Part shown: positions 46,023-56,117 of the stretch, piece after piece
Position numbering within the stretch: the first letter of the stretch is position 1
Layout of the letters: each line of letters begins with the position of its first letter
NCBI RefSeq assembly: GCF_025699295.1
Contig: NZ_JAILWB010000009.1
Coordinates: forward strand, 144,632 to 208,631
Source: Hydrogenophaga sp.
GTDB taxonomy: Bacteria > Pseudomonadota > Gammaproteobacteria > Burkholderiales > Burkholderiaceae_C
Length of the DNA: 64,000 nt
Reading direction: 5' to 3'
Position numbers and translations under genes: made by a program
The notes under the pieces: generated by a model
Told to the model about the DNA's origin: nothing
What the model saw: the letters and a program-made list of their open reading frames with translations, nothing else
The model's database searches: none

Positions 46023-46628
46023 ATGGCCAAATCGATTTCTGCAGACACGCGGCATGCGGTGCTCGAAGCCGCGTGGCGGCGCATGAGCGAGCCCGGTGGC
46101 ATGGGGGTGGGCATGGCCGAGCTGGCCGCCGCCGCCGGGGTGTCGCGCCAGACGCTGTTCTATGCCTTCGGCAGCCGCCCTGGCTTGCTGGTGGCGATGG
46201 TGCGCCACCGGGACGCGCAAACGGACCATGTGCGCCGCCTGTCCGAGATCGCGCGCAGCGATGTGGCGGATGCCAGCGCGCTCCATGCGTTTGCCGACGT
46301 GTGGATCGACTACCTGCCCATCGTCTACCCGGTGGCCTACCAGCTGGAGACCGATGCCGTGGTGGACCCCGACATTGCCCTGGCCTGGAATGACCGCTTC
46401 TTCAACATGGGGCTGCACCGCGGCCTGGAGCGCATCCTCGGTCGCATGGCGGCGGCCGGCGCCCTCCCGAAAGGGGCCGACACGGCGTGGCTGGCGGACC
46501 TGTTCCTCTCGTTCGTGGCGCCCAGCGCCTGGCACCTGCTCGTGACGCAATGCCGCTGGACGCCAGAGCGGTTTCGCGCATCGCGCCGTCAGTTGATGCA
46601 GGCCGTACTCGGGACACCCGTCGGGTGA
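46023..46628 (+). CDS. TetR-family repressor
   Basis: This 201-residue regulator has an N-terminal TetR helix-turn-helix (MAELAAAAGVSRQTLFYAFG) and a helical ligand domain. It diverges from the membrane-protein gene, and the tandem repeats between them are its likely binding sites. It may also act on the MFS gene that follows 86 bp downstream. Confidence 0.9.
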   Translation: MAKSISADTRHAVLEAAWRRMSEPGGMGVGMAELAAAAGVSRQTLFYAFGSRPGLLVAMVRHRDAQTDHVRRLSEIARSDVADASALHAFADVWIDYLPIVYPVAYQLETDAVVDPDIALAWNDRFFNMGLHRGLERILGRMAAAGALPKGADTAWLADLFLSFVAPSAWHLLVTQCRWTPERFRASRRQLMQAVLGTPVG

Positions 46629-46714
46629 GCGAACAGGGCGTCGGGCCGTGTGAACCACAGGGTCGGTCGTGCGGCCGTGGGCCACGGGGGTGGACCCTGC
46701 GGAATAATGCCCCG

Positions 46715-48298
46715 ATGCCCGCCCCGTCCACCTCCATCTGGAGTCCGCTGCGCCAGCCCGCCTTCCGGGGCCTGTGGATCTGCGGTGGCATCTTCTTCAT
46801 TGGCGCGGGCATGCAGACCATGGCGGCGGCCTGGCTCATGGTCGAGCTCACGGGTTCCTCGTTCCTCGCGGCGCTGGTGCAGACCGCGGTGTTCCTGCCC
46901 ATGTTCCTGCTGGCGCTGCCCGCCGGCGTGCTCGCCGATACCACCGACCGCCGCCGCCTGATCTCGGGCGCGCTGCTTGCGCAGGTGGCCGCCTGCGCGC
47001 TGCTGGCCGCCCTGGTGCTGGGCGGCTGGGGCGGACCGTCGTCGGTGCTGTTCCTGGTGTTTGTCTGCGGCTGCTGCACCGCCATGATCACGCCGGCGTG
47101 GAACTCCTCGGTGGTCGACCCGGTGCCGCGCGGTGAGTGGCCGCAGGCCATCACCGCCATCGGCATCGCCTACAACGCCGCGCGCGCCATCGGCCCGACG
47201 CTGGCCGGCTTGCTGTTCGCACGGCTGGGCGCGGGCTGGGTGTTCGCCGTGACCGTGGTCACCACGGCGGTGATGTGGGAGTCGATCCGGCGCTGGCCGC
47301 CGCGCGCACACCCGCCTTCCACACTGCCAGCCGAGCGCCTGTGGGGCGGCACGCTCAGCGGCCTGCGTTTCGCGTGGCATTCGCGCATCATCCTGGCGCA
47401 ACTGGTGCGCGTGATGGCCTTCAGTGCCGCCGGCTCGGCGCTGTGGGCGCTGCTGCCGGTGATCGCGCAGCGCCAGCTCGGCACCGGCGCGGAAGGTTTC
47501 GGCCTGCTCATGGGCTGCCTGGGCACGGGGGCGGTGGCCTCGGGCCTGGTCATCGGCCGGCTGCGTGCGCGCTTCGGGCTGGACACCATCGTCGGCATCA
47601 GTTGCGCCGTGTTCGCCGCCGTCATGCTGATCGCCGCCTGGGTGCGCGTGCCCGGCCTGGTGTATGCCGCCATGGCCTTCGGTGGCGCCGCCTGGATGGC
47701 CACCATGTCCACCTTCAACACCGCCACCCAGGCCAGCGCGCCGCCCTGGGTGCGCTCGCGCGCGGTGGCTCTGCACATCGTCTCTGCGCTGGGCGCCTTC
47801 GCCATCGGCTCGGCCTTCTGGGGCGCGGTCTCCGACATCGCCGGCCTCACCGCGGCGCTGGTGACCGCCGGCGTGCTCATGGCCGCGGGCCTGCTGCTGG
47901 TGCGACCGTTCCCGTTGCGCGTGGGCGGCGACCCCGAGGTCACGCAGGGCACGCCGTGGGACGAGCTGTTCATCGAGGCCGAGCCCAGCCCTGAGGCCGG
48001 GCCGGTGGCGGTCGAGGTGGGTTACCGCATCCGCCCGGGCTCGGACCCGGCCTTCCTGGACACCATCGCCCGCATGAAAGCCCCACGCCGCCGCGACGGC
48101 GCCACCTTCTGGCGCGTCTACCGGGACCTGGGCGAACCCTCGCGCTACGTGGAACGCTTCATCGTCGCCTCCTGGGCCGACTACCTGCACCAGCGTGCCC
48201 GCGCCACCGTGGCCGACCACGCGATCGAGACCGAGTTGCGCGCGTTCCTGGCCGAGGGCGAGAGCGCGCGCATGTCGCACTACATTGCCGAACGCTAA
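46715..48298 (+). CDS. MFS_3-family exporter with a C-terminal soluble domain
   Basis: The 527-residue protein has about twelve membrane segments, with the MFS_3/EntS-like start (RQPAFRGLWICGGIFFIGAG) and the loop ADTTDRRRLISGALLAQ between helices 2 and 3. A soluble C-terminal part of roughly 120 residues (VEVGYRIRPGSDPAFLDTIA, later ASWADYLHQRARATVADHA) resembles the dimeric alpha/beta-barrel (ABM) tail found in this family. It may export a siderophore or other small molecule; the substrate is unknown. The YCII gene follows after 14 bp. Confidence 0.88.
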   Translation: MPAPSTSIWSPLRQPAFRGLWICGGIFFIGAGMQTMAAAWLMVELTGSSFLAALVQTAVFLPMFLLALPAGVLADTTDRRRLISGALLAQVAACALLAALVLGGWGGPSSVLFLVFVCGCCTAMITPAWNSSVVDPVPRGEWPQAITAIGIAYNAARAIGPTLAGLLFARLGAGWVFAVTVVTTAVMWESIRRWPPRAHPPSTLPAERLWGGTLSGLRFAWHSRIILAQLVRVMAFSAAGSALWALLPVIAQRQLGTGAEGFGLLMGCLGTGAVASGLVIGRLRARFGLDTIVGISCAVFAAVMLIAAWVRVPGLVYAAMAFGGAAWMATMSTFNTATQASAPPWVRSRAVALHIVSALGAFAIGSAFWGAVSDIAGLTAALVTAGVLMAAGLLLVRPFPLRVGGDPEVTQGTPWDELFIEAEPSPEAGPVAVEVGYRIRPGSDPAFLDTIARMKAPRRRDGATFWRVYRDLGEPSRYVERFIVASWADYLHQRARATVADHAIETELRAFLAEGESARMSHYIAER

Positions 48299-48312
48299 GG
48301 AGACCCCCGCCC

Positions 48313-48711
48313 ATGAGCTCGAACCCCGACCAACCGCTGTCCGACTACCTCGTGCTCTCGCGCGGTCAGTGGGACGCCGACAAATCCCCCGAGGAGATCC
48401 AGCAGGCGATCGATGATTTCTATGTCTGGCACGACCGGCTCGTGGCCGAGGGCCGCATGAAGAGCGGGCAGCGCCTGGCCGCGCCCGCCCGGCTGGTGAG
48501 CCGCAAGGGGGTGACGGATGGCCCCTTCACCGAGGCCAAGGAAATCATTGGCGGCTACTGGTTCTTCGTTGCCCGAAGCCTGGAAGAAGCCGCCGCGCTC
48601 GCGGCGCAAAACCCCTGCATGGCCTGCGGGCTGGAATTCGAGGTGCGGCCCGTGGAAGACGAACGCTGCAGCGCCTTCAGGGACAGCTGCGAAACGCCGG
48701 CCCGCCATTGA
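48313..48711 (+). CDS. YCII/DGPF-domain protein
   Basis: This 132-residue protein carries the DGPF signature in GVTDGPFTEAKEIIGGYWFF, with the YCII ferredoxin-like fold around it (YLVLSRGQWDADKSPEEIQQ). These small proteins have unknown activity and often sit beside sigma factors or transporters. It overlaps nothing and ends 12 bp before the chemoreceptor gene. Confidence 0.88.
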   Translation: MSSNPDQPLSDYLVLSRGQWDADKSPEEIQQAIDDFYVWHDRLVAEGRMKSGQRLAAPARLVSRKGVTDGPFTEAKEIIGGYWFFVARSLEEAAALAAQNPCMACGLEFEVRPVEDERCSAFRDSCETPARH

Positions 48712-48723
48712 CCGTCTCGCGGC

Positions 48724-50277
48724 TCACGACGAGCCCAGCAGGGGCTGGCGGTTGAGCCTGAAGACCGAGACCGCCTGAACCAGCTGGAGGGCCTGCGTCT
48801 TCAGGCTCTCGGCGGCTGCGGCACTCTCTTCCACCAGCGCGGCGTTCTGCTGCGTGACCTTGTCCATCTGGCTGATCGCCTCGCCCACCTGGCCCACGCC
48901 GGCGCTCTGTTCGCCTGTGGCGCTGCTGATCTCGCCCACCAGGTCCGAGACGCGGCGGATGGCGCTGACCACGCCCTGCATGGTCACGCCGGCCTGATCG
49001 GCCAGCACGGTGCCGCTGGCGACGCGCTCCACGCTGGTGTCGATCAGGCCCTTGATTTCCCTGGCGGCCTGGGCACTGCGCTGCGCGAGGTTGCGCACCT
49101 CGGAGGCCACCACGGCGAAGCCGCGGCCCTGTTCACCCGCCCGCGCGGCCTCCACTGCCGCATTCAGCGCGAGGATGTTGGTCTGGAAGGCGATGCCGTC
49201 GATCACGCCGATGATGTCGGCGATCTTCTTCGAGCTTTCGTTGATGCCCTTCATGGTCTCCACGACCTTGCCCACCACGTCGCCGCCCTCGACCGCGACC
49301 TGGGACGCGTTGAGCGCCAGCTCGTTGGCCTTGCTGGCGTGGTCGGCGGTCTGGCGCACGGTGGTGCCCAGCTCCTCCATCGACGCGGCGGTCTCCTCCA
49401 GCGCCGAGGCCTGCTGCTCGGTGCGGGTGGAGAGGTCGGTGTTGCCCTGGGCGATCTGCGCGCTGGCATCCGAGACCAGCGCCGCGTTGTCCTGCACGTG
49501 GCTCACGGTCTGGCTGATGCGTTGCTGCATGGTGCGCATGGCTTCCAGCAGCTGGCGCGTGTCGTCATTGCCCACCAGCGCGATCGGCATGGTGAGGTTG
49601 CCGTCGGCCAGGTGGCCCGCGGCCGTGACCGCCTGACCCATGGGAATGGCCATGAGCTGCGCCACCCACAGCGCGCCGGCCACCAGGACGACCGTGGCCA
49701 CGAGCACCGCGATGGTGATGGTCCACAGCGACTGGCTCACGCTGGCAGAGGCTGCTTCGGAAATGGCGGCGCCATCTTCCTCGATCAGCCCGGAGAGGTT
49801 TTCCAGCTGGTCTTCGAGCTGGGCGAAGGCCGTGTTCAGCGCGGGTATCTGTGCCTCGGCCTCGGCCACTCCCTGGGCGGCGCCGGAGACCACGGCCCTG
49901 GCAGCTTCCATGTATTGCGCCACCACGGGCAAGGTGTTGTCGAGCGCCTTTTTCGACTCAGCATCGATGCCAGATTCGGCGATTTTCTTCAGCGCCGTGT
50001 CGAGTGTGGCGACGTGGTCGTCCAGGTCGGTGCGCGCGGCCGCGATGGTGGCGGTGTCGCCCTTCATCACGGCCAGCAGCGCGCGCTGGGCGTCGCCCCG
50101 CAGCGCGTCGTGCATCATGTCCGCGCTCAGCGCGGCCTGCAGCGCCTGGCCGGAGAGGGCCGAGGCCTCGACCTTGGTGGCCATGGACGAAACCGCCAGC
50201 AGGCCGATGCCGCCAGCGGCCGAGACCAGCGCAGCCCCGGCCAGGCCGAGGCAGAGGATCTGGGTGCGAAGTTTCAT
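48724..50277 (-). CDS. Methyl-accepting chemotaxis protein
   Basis: The 517-residue receptor has an N-terminal membrane helix ([21 protein letters not shown]), a helical periplasmic domain of about 160 residues (4HB-like), a second helix ([21 protein letters not shown]), HAMP and a long cytoplasmic signalling hairpin. Its tip is [20 protein letters not shown]. It ends in PLLGSS, with no CheR-tethering pentapeptide. It is placed between the YCII gene and fliR. ATG 50277 is the natural start; an upstream in-frame start is rejected. Confidence 0.94.
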   Translation of the reverse strand: MKLRTQILCLGLAGAALVSAAGGIGLLAVSSMATKVEASALSGQALQAALSADMMHDALRGDAQRALLAVMKGDTATIAAARTDLDDHVATLDTALKKIAESGIDAESKKALDNTLPVVAQYMEAARAVVSGAAQGVAEAEAQIPALNTAFAQLEDQLENLSGLIEEDGAAISEAASASVSQSLWTITIAVLVATVVLVAGALWVAQLMAIPMGQAVTAAGHLADGNLTMPIALVGNDDTRQLLEAMRTMQQRISQTVSHVQDNAALVSDASAQIAQGNTDLSTRTEQQASALEETAASMEELGTTVRQTADHASKANELALNASQVAVEGGDVVGKVVETMKGINESSKKIADIIGVIDGIAFQTNILALNAAVEAARAGEQGRGFAVVASEVRNLAQRSAQAAREIKGLIDTSVERVASGTVLADQAGVTMQGVVSAIRRVSDLVGEISSATGEQSAGVGQVGEAISQMDKVTQQNAALVEESAAAAESLKTQALQLVQAVSVFRLNRQPLLGSS

Positions 50278-50336
50278 GAGCTTCTCCTGTGGGACGTGCA
50301 GGGTCCGCGGCGCATGCCGGGAAACCTTGCAGGACT

Positions 50337-50363
50337 GTTTCGGCACCAGCGCGGGCCGATGTA
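50337..50363 (-). promoter_or_regulatory. Candidate sigma-28 promoter of the chemoreceptor gene
   Basis: TACA (50360-50363 on the minus strand), 15-base spacer, GCCGAAAC (50337-50344), 59 bases before the ATG. The -35 core is the same TACA seen upstream of fliS, but the -10 has two mismatches. Confidence 0.4.
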
Positions 50364-50395
50364 GCGCGGGCTGACCGGCGGCGCGGCTGCGCGGC

Positions 50396-51163
50396 TCAGC
50401 CGCCGGTGAAGATCTCGGTGGCCAGCTTCATGAGCGCGGCCACCGGCGCGTCCAGCATGGGCAGGGTGAAGGCAATGCCCACCAGGCCGGCCGAGAGCGT
50501 GAGCGGGAAGCCGATGGCGAAGGCGTTCATCTGCGGCGCGATGCGCGAGATGAAGCCCAGCACGATGTTGATGAACAGCAGCATGCCGATCATGGGCAGG
50601 GCGATCCACAGCCCGTAGCGGAACACTATTGCGCCCAGTTCGTGCAACGCCATGCGGTTGATGGACTCGAAGGCGCTGCCACCCACTGGGAAGGTGTTGA
50701 AGCTGGCGATGACCGCCTGCAGCAGCATCAGGTGCCCACCCATGACCACGAACAGCAGCATGGTGGTGTTGCCGAAGAAGCGGCCCACGGTGCTGGACTG
50801 CGCATTGGTCGTGGGGTCGAAGAAGCCGGCAAAGTTCAAGCCCATCTGCAGGCCGATGAGCTCGCCCGCAAGCTCGACCGAAGCGAACACGATGCGCACA
50901 GCCAGGCCGATGGCAATGCCCACGATGACCTGCTGCATCACGACCGAGAACGCCTGGGGGTCGGTGAGGGCGACGGTCTGCTGTTCAGGCAGACCGGCCT
51001 GCGCACACAGTGCCACCAGCATGGCCAGGGCCACACGCGTGCGCATGGGCACCGAGCGCGAGGAAAAGATGGGCGCGCTGGAGAACACCGCCAGGATGCG
51101 CAGGAAGGGCCAGAACACCGGCGAGACCAGCGCCATGATCTGCGCTTCGGTGAACGTGGGCAT
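50396..51163 (-). CDS. fliR: Flagellar export gate protein FliR
   Basis: This 255-residue membrane protein has about six hydrophobic segments and the FliR landmarks [19 protein letters not shown] near the start, [20 protein letters not shown] in the centre and [16 protein letters not shown]. It forms the FliPQR core of the type III export gate. It is last in the fliK-to-fliR direction and follows fliQ by nine bases. Confidence 0.96.
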   Translation of the reverse strand: MPTFTEAQIMALVSPVFWPFLRILAVFSSAPIFSSRSVPMRTRVALAMLVALCAQAGLPEQQTVALTDPQAFSVVMQQVIVGIAIGLAVRIVFASVELAGELIGLQMGLNFAGFFDPTTNAQSSTVGRFFGNTTMLLFVVMGGHLMLLQAVIASFNTFPVGGSAFESINRMALHELGAIVFRYGLWIALPMIGMLLFINIVLGFISRIAPQMNAFAIGFPLTLSAGLVGIAFTLPMLDAPVAALMKLATEIFTGG

Positions 51164-51172
51164 GGCGCGCCG

Positions 51173-51442
51173 TCAGATGGCGTAGTTCGGAATCGAGAGG
51201 ATGGTGCGGCGGATGAACTCGACCATGGTGGTCATCATCCAGGGGCCCGCGATGGCGAACACCGCGATGGCCGCGATCAGCTTGGGCACGAAGGCCAGGG
51301 TGGCCTCGTTGATCTGCGTGATGGCCTGGAACAGGCTCACCAGCAGGCCCACGCCCAGCACCACGCCGAGCACCGGCGCGGCCACCATGAGCAGCAGGAA
51401 CAGCGCGTTCTGCGCCATCGTGAGAGCGGCTTGCGGATCCAT
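51173..51442 (-). CDS. fliQ: Flagellar export gate protein FliQ
   Basis: The 89-residue protein has two membrane helices and the FliQ motif GLLVSLFQAITQINEATLAF, with KLIAAIAVFAIAGPWMM after it. It forms part of the export gate with FliP and FliR. It lies nine bases from each neighbour. Confidence 0.96.
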   Translation of the reverse strand: MDPQAALTMAQNALFLLLMVAAPVLGVVLGVGLLVSLFQAITQINEATLAFVPKLIAAIAVFAIAGPWMMTTMVEFIRRTILSIPNYAI

Positions 51443-51451
51443 GTCTTTTTC

Positions 51452-52225
51452 CTAGGTGGCGAACGATGCGGCCAGCGAACCAATGAGCAGGTTCCAGCCA
51501 TCCGCAAGGACAAACAGCATCAGCTTGAACGGCAGGGCCACCAGCACGGGCGACAGCATCATCATGCCCAGCGACATCAGCACGCTGGCGACGACCATGT
51601 CGATCACCAGGAAGGGGATGAAGATCATGAAGCCGATCTGGAACGCGGTCTTGAGCTCGCTGGTGACGAAGGCCGGCACCAGCACGCGAAAGGGGGCGTT
51701 CTGAGCGGTCACGTCGTTGGGCAGCTTGGCCAGCTTGGCGAAAAGTTCGAAGTCGGACTGGCGCGTCTGCTTGAGCATGAACTCGCGCATCGGCGCCTGG
51801 CCGCGCTCCAGCGCCTGGTCGAAGCTGATGGCGTTCCTGGAATAGGGTTCGTAGGCATCGGCATACACGCGGTCCAGCGTCGGGCCCATCACGAACAGCG
51901 TGAGGAACAGCGAGAGGCCGACGATCACCTGGTTGGGTGGGGCCGACTGTGTGCCCAGCGCCTGCCGCAGCAGCGAAAGCACGATCACGATGCGGGTGAA
52001 GCCCGTCATGAGCAACAGCACCGCCGGCAGGAAGGACAGCGCGGTGAAGAACAGCAGCGTCTGGATCGGCACCGAATAACTGGTGCCGCCCGCGCCCTGG
52101 CCGACCATCAAGGGCAATGAAGGCCCGGTGGGTGCGGCCGGGGCACCCTGTGCCCACACGCCGGTGGCGCAGAGGGCGAGGGTGGCCAGCAGCAGACCGC
52201 TGCGCAAGGTGTCAGCGTGGCGCAT
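51452..52225 (-). CDS. fliP: Flagellar export gate protein FliP
   Basis: This 257-residue protein has a cleavable signal peptide ([17 protein letters not shown]), as FliP requires. The landmarks [52 protein letters not shown] and [19 protein letters not shown] follow. The start at 52225 overlaps fliO by 14 bases. Confidence 0.96.
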   Translation of the reverse strand: MRHADTLRSGLLLATLALCATGVWAQGAPAAPTGPSLPLMVGQGAGGTSYSVPIQTLLFFTALSFLPAVLLLMTGFTRIVIVLSLLRQALGTQSAPPNQVIVGLSLFLTLFVMGPTLDRVYADAYEPYSRNAISFDQALERGQAPMREFMLKQTRQSDFELFAKLAKLPNDVTAQNAPFRVLVPAFVTSELKTAFQIGFMIFIPFLVIDMVVASVLMSLGMMMLSPVLVALPFKLMLFVLADGWNLLIGSLAASFAT

Positions 52226-52580
52226 GGGGATGGGCCTTGTTCGGTTGGGTGAGCTGGGCCAGGCGTGCGGCAAAACCGGTGGCGGGCGTGACGATGGGCG
52301 TGCCTGCGTCCGCCATCCCGGCGGGCAGCGGCATCTGATGCAGCGCGTTCACGCTACCGGCCGAGACACCCAGCACCAGGCAGACGGCGGCATCTCCCTG
52401 GCCGACCTGCACCGTCACCACGCGTTGCTGCGGGCCGAGCGAGAGCGAGGAAAGCACCTGCATCGGCGGGCCGCTGTGGCCCACCGCGCCGGGCAGGCGC
52501 AGGCGCGCCCATTTCAGAGCGAACGCGATGCCGACCATGAGGGCGAGCAGCACCAGCGCGGGGATCGCGTTTTGCAGCAT
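52212..52580 (-). CDS. fliO: Flagellar assembly protein FliO
   Basis: This short 122-residue protein has one N-terminal membrane helix ([19 protein letters not shown]) and a FliO-type cytoplasmic beta domain ([34 protein letters not shown]). FliO helps FliP assembly. It is poorly conserved in general; identity rests on fold pattern and position between fliN and fliP. Confidence 0.88.
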   Translation of the reverse strand: MLQNAIPALVLLALMVGIAFALKWARLRLPGAVGHSGPPMQVLSSLSLGPQQRVVTVQVGQGDAAVCLVLGVSAGSVNALHQMPLPAGMADAGTPIVTPATGFAARLAQLTQPNKAHPHAPR

Positions 52581-52602
52581 ATCGGGGGCTCGGTTCGGGG
52601 AA

Positions 52603-53061
52603 TCAGGTGCGGCTTACGCGCCGCATGCGTTCTGAAGGGGTGACGATGTCCGTCAGGCGGATGCCGAACTTGTCGTTCACCACCACCACTTCGCCCTGCG
52701 CGATCAGGTAACCATTGATCAGCACGTCCATGGGTTCGCCGGCCAGCGCGTCGAGCTCGACGATGGAGCCCTGCGCGAGTTGCAGGATGTACTTGATCGG
52801 CACGCGGGTGCGACCCAGCTCCACCGAGAGCTGTACTGGAATGTCCAGCACCATCTGGATGTCCTGCATCGGTCCGCTGGCGGCAGCGCCGCCACCGCCA
52901 CCGCCACCGGTGGTCACCGGCGAGGCGGCCGAATCGAAAACGGGTGCGCCGTCCTGGTCGACGTTGACCGTAGCGGCCTGTTCTTCCAGGGCCTGGGCCC
53001 AGTCGTCGGTGACGGCGTCGTTCATGGTGGTGTTGGTGTCGGTGGTGTTGTCAGTTGACAT
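52603..53061 (-). CDS. fliN: Flagellar switch protein FliN
   Basis: The 152-residue protein has a Thr/Asp-rich disordered N-terminus, a run of seven Gly (encoded by a CCA/CCG triplet tract near 52890-52910) and the C-terminal SpoA domain (VLDIPVQLSVELGRTRVPIK, GSIVELDALAGEPMDVLING, VVVNDKFGIRLTDIV). It is longer than E. coli FliN only in its N-terminus. It overlaps fliM by 11 bases. Confidence 0.95.
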   Translation of the reverse strand: MSTDNTTDTNTTMNDAVTDDWAQALEEQAATVNVDQDGAPVFDSAASPVTTGGGGGGGAAASGPMQDIQMVLDIPVQLSVELGRTRVPIKYILQLAQGSIVELDALAGEPMDVLINGYLIAQGEVVVVNDKFGIRLTDIVTPSERMRRVSRT

Positions 53062-54055
53062 AGGAATCTCCCAGCCAGTTCATGTCGATGCCGCGCAGGT
53101 TGCGCTCGACGCGCAGTGCGTACTTGCCCTTGTGGGTGCCGTACTGGCACTCGAAGACGGGCACGCCGTCCACGTGGGCCTGTATCGACGGATTGCGGTC
53201 GAGTTCGATGAAGTCGCCGATCTGCATGGCCAGCAGCTGTTCCACCGTGGCCTCGGTCTGCGCGAGCTCGGCCACCATGGTCACCTCGGCGGCCTGGATC
53301 TCGTGGCTCAGCAGCTTGACCCAGCGGCGGTCGACCTCGATGGCGTCACCCTGCACGCTGGAATACAGCACGTCGCGGATCGGCTCCAGCGTCGCGTAGG
53401 GGATGCACAGGTGCAAGGAGCCCGAGATGTCACCGATCTCCAGCGTGAAGCTGGTGGAGACCACGATCTCGCTCGGGGTGGCGATGGTGGCGAACTGGGG
53501 CTGCATCTCCGAACGCTGGTAGGCCAGCTCGATCGGGTACACGCCGCGCCAGGCCTTCTTGTATTCCTCCGCCACCACATCCACCAGGCGGTTGATCACG
53601 CGCTGCTCGGTGGGCGAGAAGTCGCGGCCTTCGATGCGGGTGTGGAACTTGCCGTTGCCGCCGTAGAGGCTGTCGATCACACCGAACAGCAGCGTCGGCT
53701 CGCACACCACCAGCCCGTTGCCGCGCAGCGGGCGGATGGCCATGATGTTGAAGTTGGTCGGCACCACCAGTTCGCGCAGGAAGGCGCTGTACTTCTGCAC
53801 CTGCACCGCGCCGACCGAGATCTCGGGGCTGCGGCGGATGAAGTTGAACAGGCCCAGCCGCAGGTTGCGCGAGAACCGCTCGTTGACGATTTCCATCGTG
53901 GGCATGCGCCCACGCACGATGCGTTCCTGGCTCTGGAGGTTGTAGTCCCGTACCGCGCCGGTGGGGGCTTCCTCTTTCGCCAGTTTCTGGCTCTCGCCCG
54001 TGACGCCTTCGAGCAGGGCGTCGATCTCTTCCTGGGACAGAAACGATTCGGCCAT
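53051..54055 (-). CDS. fliM: Flagellar switch protein FliM
   Basis: The 334-residue protein starts with the CheY-P-binding peptide (ESFLSQEEIDALLEGVTGE). The CheC-like middle domain (IVRGRMPTMEIVNERFSRNL, GNGLVVCEP, GGNGKFHTRIEGRDFSPTE) and a C-terminal SpoA domain follow. It links phosphorylated CheY to the rotor. It lies 13 bases after fliL. Confidence 0.97.
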   Translation of the reverse strand: MAESFLSQEEIDALLEGVTGESQKLAKEEAPTGAVRDYNLQSQERIVRGRMPTMEIVNERFSRNLRLGLFNFIRRSPEISVGAVQVQKYSAFLRELVVPTNFNIMAIRPLRGNGLVVCEPTLLFGVIDSLYGGNGKFHTRIEGRDFSPTEQRVINRLVDVVAEEYKKAWRGVYPIELAYQRSEMQPQFATIATPSEIVVSTSFTLEIGDISGSLHLCIPYATLEPIRDVLYSSVQGDAIEVDRRWVKLLSHEIQAAEVTMVAELAQTEATVEQLLAMQIGDFIELDRNPSIQAHVDGVPVFECQYGTHKGKYALRVERNLRGIDMNWLGDSYVN

Positions 54056-54068
54056 GGTCGCGTTCCGC

Positions 54069-54659
54069 TTACTGGACGATCAGGCTGGAGAACAGCACGG
54101 CCTGCACCGGATTGGGCGCGCTCTTGGCCTTCTTTTTCTTCTTGCCCTCGGCCGGCTCGGCCTCGGCTTCGGTCTGCACCTGGTAGCCCATCTCCTTCGA
54201 GATCGTGCCGATGATGTCGCGGGCCAGCTTCTCCTTGCCGGCAAGTTGCAGCATTTCGTCGGCCGTGCGCTGCGAGATCAGCACGAGGATGTTGCTGCGG
54301 ATGCTGGGCAGGTAGGCCTTCACCGCGGTTTCGGTGGCGGTGTCCTGCAACTGCAGCGTCAGGCCGAGCTGGATGAAGCGGTTGCCCCCCGGGTCGGCCA
54401 GGTTGATGACCATGTTCTCCAGTGGCAGGAAGACGGGTGGTGTCCTGGGTTCGCTGCTCTGGCTCGCCACGGTGTCCTCGTCCTCGTAGCCCTCGTCGTC
54501 GAGGTGGGCGGTGTTGCTCTTGAGGATGAACAGCGCGGCCGCGGCGCCCAGCACCGCGAGCAGCACCACGCCGATCAGGATGAACAGCAGCTTCCTGCTC
54601 TTCTTCCTGGGGGCTTCGGGGGCGGCAGCGGGAGCGGTGGCGGCGGCAGCGGCAGACAT
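54069..54659 (-). CDS. fliL: Flagellar basal-body protein FliL
   Basis: This 196-residue protein has an Ala/Pro-rich cytoplasmic start, one membrane helix (LLFILIGVVLLAVLGAAAALF) and the periplasmic FliL domain (FLPLENMVINLADPGGNRFI, SIRSNILVLISQRTADEMLQ). An unusual Lys/Glu-rich insert (EGKKKKKAKS) lies near the C-terminus before VQAVLFSSLIVQ. It starts the fliLMNOPQR group after a 136-bp gap. Confidence 0.93.
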   Translation of the reverse strand: MSAAAAATAPAAAPEAPRKKSRKLLFILIGVVLLAVLGAAAALFILKSNTAHLDDEGYEDEDTVASQSSEPRTPPVFLPLENMVINLADPGGNRFIQLGLTLQLQDTATETAVKAYLPSIRSNILVLISQRTADEMLQLAGKEKLARDIIGTISKEMGYQVQTEAEAEPAEGKKKKKAKSAPNPVQAVLFSSLIVQ

Positions 54660-54795
54660 GGGGTTCCTTCAACAAGACACACGGGACAACGTGTGGGGTT
54701 GAAAGAATTATTGAGCGCCCCCCCTGGCGCCGTTCGTCAGATAAGCGCCGGAAAAGGCCGCTATTCAAGTCCTCGGCGCCGAGGTGGGCCGGGGT
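54660..54795 (-). promoter_or_regulatory. fliL leader region with two inverted repeats
   Basis: CACACG-GGACAA-CGTGTG at 54678-54695 is a perfect six-pair repeat 18 bases before fliL. CCTCGGCGCCGAGG at 54771-54784 is a perfect 14-base palindrome just after the fliK stop. The region is the largest gap in the fliK-fliR stretch and may hold a second promoter or a transcript-processing site. No sigma-28 or sigma-54 box was found. Confidence 0.4.
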
Positions 54796-56103
54796 TCAGG
54801 CGAACACGTCCAGCGGGCGGCTGCCGTCGGCGCGGGGTTGTGGCGATGGCCGCGTGGCCAGGTCGGCAGCGGCGCTGGCACGGCCGGCGGACTCGGTGCG
54901 CAGGCCACCAACGGATGGCGCACGCCCCTGGGCATGGCCGCCATGGGACGCCCCCTGGCTGCCCACCGAGACGCCGCCGAGCTGGATGCCGCTGCGCTGC
55001 AGCAGGTCGCCCAGCGATTCGCCCGCGTTCTCGTGCAGGCTGGCGCGGGCCTCGGCGTTGTCGGTCTGGAAGGCCACATCCACCTCCTGGCCCTTGAGCT
55101 GAAGCTGGATGTCGATGGCCTCCGAACCGCCCTCGCCGCCCACGCGCAGGCTGGCGTGGCGCAGGTGCTGGGTGCCCCAGTGGCTCACGGTCGGGCCATC
55201 GGCGTCCTGGCCGGCCTCGGCACCTGCCGCGTTGTCGCCCGTGCCGGAATCACCGCCGCTGTCGGTGGCCGGGTCGCCGCCGGCGCTGTCGGCGCTCGCG
55301 CCGGCACCCAGGCTCTGGGCCGCATCCGCCGCGGGCGCTGTGGCTTGCGGGCTGCCCGCGCCCAGGGTGCCGGCGCCGGCGAACTCGCGCAGCGCTGGCG
55401 CTGCGATCTCGGGAGCGCCGGCCAGGCCGAATCGGTCGTTCAGCGCCACGGTGCTGCGCGCCTGCGCGAGCTGCGCGGCATGCTGATGGTGCAGGGCCTC
55501 GGTGCCGGAGGCGGCGCCGCGCTGCCAGACCATCGCCGGTGCATGGGCCTGCGCTGACGGGCCTTCGCTGCCGCGCGCCGTGCCGGCCGTGGCCTGGGGC
55601 GCGTTCGGGTGGAGCGGGCTGAAGGCCGGGCGCGAGGCGGCGGCGGCGCGCGCCTGTGCCGCCGCGTTCGGCAGGGCCGGAGCGGCTTCGTCGACCCGGG
55701 TCATGCCCTCGATGTCCACACCGTCGCGCACGGTTGTGGTCTTGTCTTCGGGGACACGGGCGGTGGCATCGGTGGCAGGGGCCGACTTGCCGGCGTCCGC
55801 GCCCGGCGTGGCGGCTGGTGTGGCGCCAGGTGTGGGTGTGATCCAGGCGAGCAGGGCGGTCAGCGGGTTCTGGGCGGTGTCGTCGGCGTCGGTCTCGGTC
55901 CCGCTGTCCTGGGCGATGGGCTGCGTGTCGGTCGCCTCGGCGGCGGGTGGCGTGTGGGTGTCGCTCACCAAGCCCAGCAAGGTGGCGAACAGGTCGGTGG
56001 CGGCCGGCTTGTCGGCGTCGGCGCGCGCCTTGTTCTGGTTCGGCTTGTGCCCGCTCTCGACGGGCTTGGGTGCGGCGGTGCTGCTGGCGTGGGTCGTGGT
56101 CAT
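54796..56103 (-). CDS. fliK: Flagellar hook-length control protein FliK
   Basis: The 435-residue protein has a long, disordered, Ala/Pro/Thr/Asp-rich N-terminal ruler (about residues 1-300). The C-terminal globular Flg_hook domain follows (LRVGGEGGSEAIDIQLQLKG, VDVAFQTDNAEARASLHENA, LGDLLQRSGIQLGGVSV). It sets hook length and switches export specificity. Its identity rests on the C-terminal domain and its place between fliJ and fliL. Confidence 0.9.
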   Translation of the reverse strand: MTTTHASSTAAPKPVESGHKPNQNKARADADKPAATDLFATLLGLVSDTHTPPAAEATDTQPIAQDSGTETDADDTAQNPLTALLAWITPTPGATPAATPGADAGKSAPATDATARVPEDKTTTVRDGVDIEGMTRVDEAAPALPNAAAQARAAAASRPAFSPLHPNAPQATAGTARGSEGPSAQAHAPAMVWQRGAASGTEALHHQHAAQLAQARSTVALNDRFGLAGAPEIAAPALREFAGAGTLGAGSPQATAPAADAAQSLGAGASADSAGGDPATDSGGDSGTGDNAAGAEAGQDADGPTVSHWGTQHLRHASLRVGGEGGSEAIDIQLQLKGQEVDVAFQTDNAEARASLHENAGESLGDLLQRSGIQLGGVSVGSQGASHGGHAQGRAPSVGGLRTESAGRASAAADLATRPSPQPRADGSRPLDVFA

Positions 56104-56117
56104 GGTGGGGTCGGTCT

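Noticed and set aside
52890..52910. CCA/CCG tract in fliN as a phase-variable repeat
   Set aside because: The tract is made of in-frame triplets coding for glycine, so length change would not shift the frame.
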